DNA of 64,000 bases, taken from assembly GCA_963669155.1 (NCBI GenBank), contig OZ022576.1, positions 33,353,847 to 33,417,846 of the forward strand. Direction: 5' to 3'. This DNA comes from Arbacia lixula. Lineage: Eukaryota > Echinodermata > Echinoidea > Arbacioida > Arbaciidae. Made by a program: the position numbers and the translations under genes. The notes under the pieces were generated by a model that made no database searches, was not told where the DNA came from, and was given only the letters and a program-made list of their open reading frames with translations. Positions 62,395 to 64,000 of this stretch are shown here, piece by piece. Position 1 is the stretch's first letter. Each line of letters starts with the position of its first letter.

Positions 62395-62554
62395 GGGCCC
62401 CGTAACATACAGGTTTGTGATCAATCGCTAAGTTGGAAGACGAATTCTGATTGGTTACTTGTCAGTCTTTTGAACACAAAGCGCATGCAACAATGATGTT
62501 GATTGGCCATTGCTATTTTGCGATTGATCACAGACCGTTATTGTTACGAGGCCC
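62395..62554. mobile_element. GGGCC-ended MITE-like element with TGTGATCAATCGC ends
   Basis: Left end GGGCCCCGTAACATACAGG and right end CCGTTATTGTTACGAGGCCC are inverted repeats. Both continue into TGTGATCAATCGC and its complement GCGATTGATCACA, giving terminal inverted repeats of about 40 bp. Two TGATTGG motifs sit inside. About 160 bp, non-coding. Its interior differs from copies at 20602 and 22741. Confidence 0.75.
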
Positions 62555-63469
62555 AAGTCTTATTCCATTTCCAACTACTATATAAGATGATTGCTTCGTG
62601 TCATCCTGAAATCGAACGAGATTGAGCCCCATACCGGCCAAATAACCCTGACATGATAAAGGGCTCGTAGATATAACCACTTCCATTCTTTACGTGTAAA
62701 GATGTAAAAGCGTTACTCCGCGTCATCTAGCTCATTGAACTCCCCGTCTTCAAGAAAAAAATATATTCTAAATTGCCGACATGTGTGATTGTGTATATAA
62801 CCGGTGCATAAACTGCGATGGGTCATAACCAAAAAGATCTCCCATCATGCACTGCTGCCCTTATAAACCGAATCATCACCGGCTGTGCTCTGAAGCATGC
62901 AAACAGGGTGGTTTCGACATATGTAAATTGATATCCTAAATGAATTAAGGTCGAATGACACCGCGGCTACTGACACGATTTGTATAAACAATCCCTGTAT
63001 AATGATACTAATCAGATCGGAGCTATGTAAACATAGGCAGTTTATAACATCTGTGACGCCACGCGTGCTCTATCTTCCAGACCAGAATACAGGATGTCAG
63101 TAGTTAATCCTCTCAGAACCAAGCTACAACGAAGTTATTCACTTTGTACAAAAATACGTGACGAAGGTAATGTCAGGGTTAACTCAAAACGATTCGTGGT
63201 GGTTTGACAGCACGGGTTTCATAGTCATGATTTAAGGGCAGACGTTTGAACGTATGTACGTATGTATACGATATAAATCAACACAAAATAGGCAGTTGAC
63301 AGATCGTTGGCGTTTGAATTGCATCATTAAACTTTTATTAGATGTTTTCATCACCCATCAGTGTTATTAATATGGAACGTATGGGCCAAGATCGTCCTGA
63401 TTGGGGTATAACAAAGAGTTACACTTTACTCATGAGCATGATGTATTGATGTCCTAAACTAAACCTCCC
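62555..63469. other. Non-coding intronic stretch
   Basis: A possible decayed TTAA-bounded short element lies at 63104-63182 (TTAATCCTCTCAGAACCAAG to GTCAGGGTTAA). Otherwise nothing is recognised. Confidence 0.4.
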
Positions 63470-63474
63470 TCTCT

Positions 63475-63554
<80 letters not shown>

Positions 63555-63557
63555 CTC
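63470..63557. repeat. (CT)n-(ATCT)n microsatellite
   Basis: CT repeat to about 63512, then ATCT units with one ATTT interruption. The following 80 bases remain CT-rich. Confidence 0.95.
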
Positions 63558-63766
63558 ACTTGCTCTCTTGTTCCCTTTGTCTCTTTTATTCTCTCTTCTT
63601 TACTTTCATTCCTTTCGTTTCCCTCGCTTGTCCGTTTTTGTTGCCTTACCTTTCTCTAGTTGGTTTTCTTTTCACTGAGATCGAACAATACACACACACG
63701 TACTATATGAACCAGCACATCCATGCCATTAGTTTGTTTGTTTTAGCCTTCTCTTATATACAATGT

Positions 63767-63857
63767 TTAACTCTTTGTATGCCACACGTGACTATTTTCA
63801 CGTGTACTCCACACAATTCCCATAGAGCAAGAGTTGATCTGGCACACAAATTGTTAA
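63767..63857 (+). mobile_element. Short TTAA-bounded element, copy f (91 bp)
   Basis: Starts TTAACTCTTTGTATGCCA and ends TCTGGCACACAAATTGTTAA, with good inverted repeats (TGCCA..TTTG against its complement). An inner CACGTGACTATTTTCACGTG inverted repeat is present. Closest to the copy at 55818. Confidence 0.55.
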
Positions 63858-64000
63858 AGAAGTTAGGCATGAAAGCTGTAATTAATTTGAAGGTAGTGCT
63901 ATCAAATTTAGTACAGAAAGACTTCAAATATGATAAGGTCATCCAGCGATGTATAGATGATAATGTTTACTACCTCTTCAATATGGATCTTATCTCTGTC

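Larger units (their letters stand above)
20557..64000 (+). other. Probable intron 1 of the receptor gene (extends beyond window)
   Basis: No segment on the + strand resembles the expected next exon (rest of the Venus-flytrap domain, cysteine-rich or seven-helix domain). The region is therefore inferred to be intron of at least 43.4 kb, unless the gene is broken or the assembly is misjoined. It is filled with microsatellites, MITE-like elements and LINE fragments. No nested gene was recognised on either strand. Confidence 0.55.

Overview
This is a window of animal nuclear DNA. It is AT-rich, almost entirely non-coding, and full of simple repeats ((CT)n, (GT)n, (ATCT)n, a (TAG)n array, poly-G/C runs) and short palindrome-ended transposon relics. 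Several repeats, such as the GGGCC...GGCCC-ended ~160-bp elements and a tandem unit containing TGACCTTTGACCCC, resemble repeats I associate with echinoderm, especially sea-urchin-like, genomes. The one clear gene is a metabotropic glutamate receptor homologue. I therefore infer a marine deuterostome, most likely an echinoderm. The species cannot be fixed from sequence alone, and the repeat resemblance is from memory rather than a search.

The only well-supported host coding sequence is the first coding exon of a class C GPCR of the metabotropic glutamate receptor family, at 20047-20556 on the + strand. It encodes a signal peptide and the first part of lobe 1 of the Venus-flytrap ligand-binding domain. 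It ends in phase 0 at a consensus splice donor. No second exon is visible in the remaining 43.4 kb, so most of the window right of 20.5 kb is best read as intron 1 and the left 20 kb as upstream intergenic or 5' regulatory DNA. The exon is visibly GC-rich compared with its surroundings.

The rest is repeat landscape. There are three LINE fragments: an RTE-like degenerate reverse transcriptase at 31.4-32.5 kb (+), an RTE-like 3' end with a GAT tail at 49.4-49.9 kb (-), and a 5'-truncated CR1/L2-like insertion at 61.4-62.3 kb (-) with an intact C-terminal RT reading frame. There are five ~120-160-bp GGGCC-ended MITE-like elements, including one 45 bp after the receptor's splice donor. A family of ~80-99-bp TTAA-bounded elements has six copies. 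A 344-bp snapback element bounded by TTAA lies beside a 161-bp element with GGATCC-type ends at 17.4-18.2 kb. A 230-bp unit is tandemly duplicated at 28.1-28.6 kb and has LTR-like ends. Other tandem units lie at 40.3, 52.5 and 56 kb.

I see no bacterial-type systems, CRISPR arrays, rRNA or convincing tRNA genes. Many open frames of 60-225 codons exist, but they are either translations of microsatellites or lack recognisable domains, and I do not annotate them as genes. The points most worth following up are the TTAA-bounded short element family, the snapback elements and hairpins, the receptor's unusual ligand-pocket residues, and an apparent excess of perfect TGACGTCA sites.
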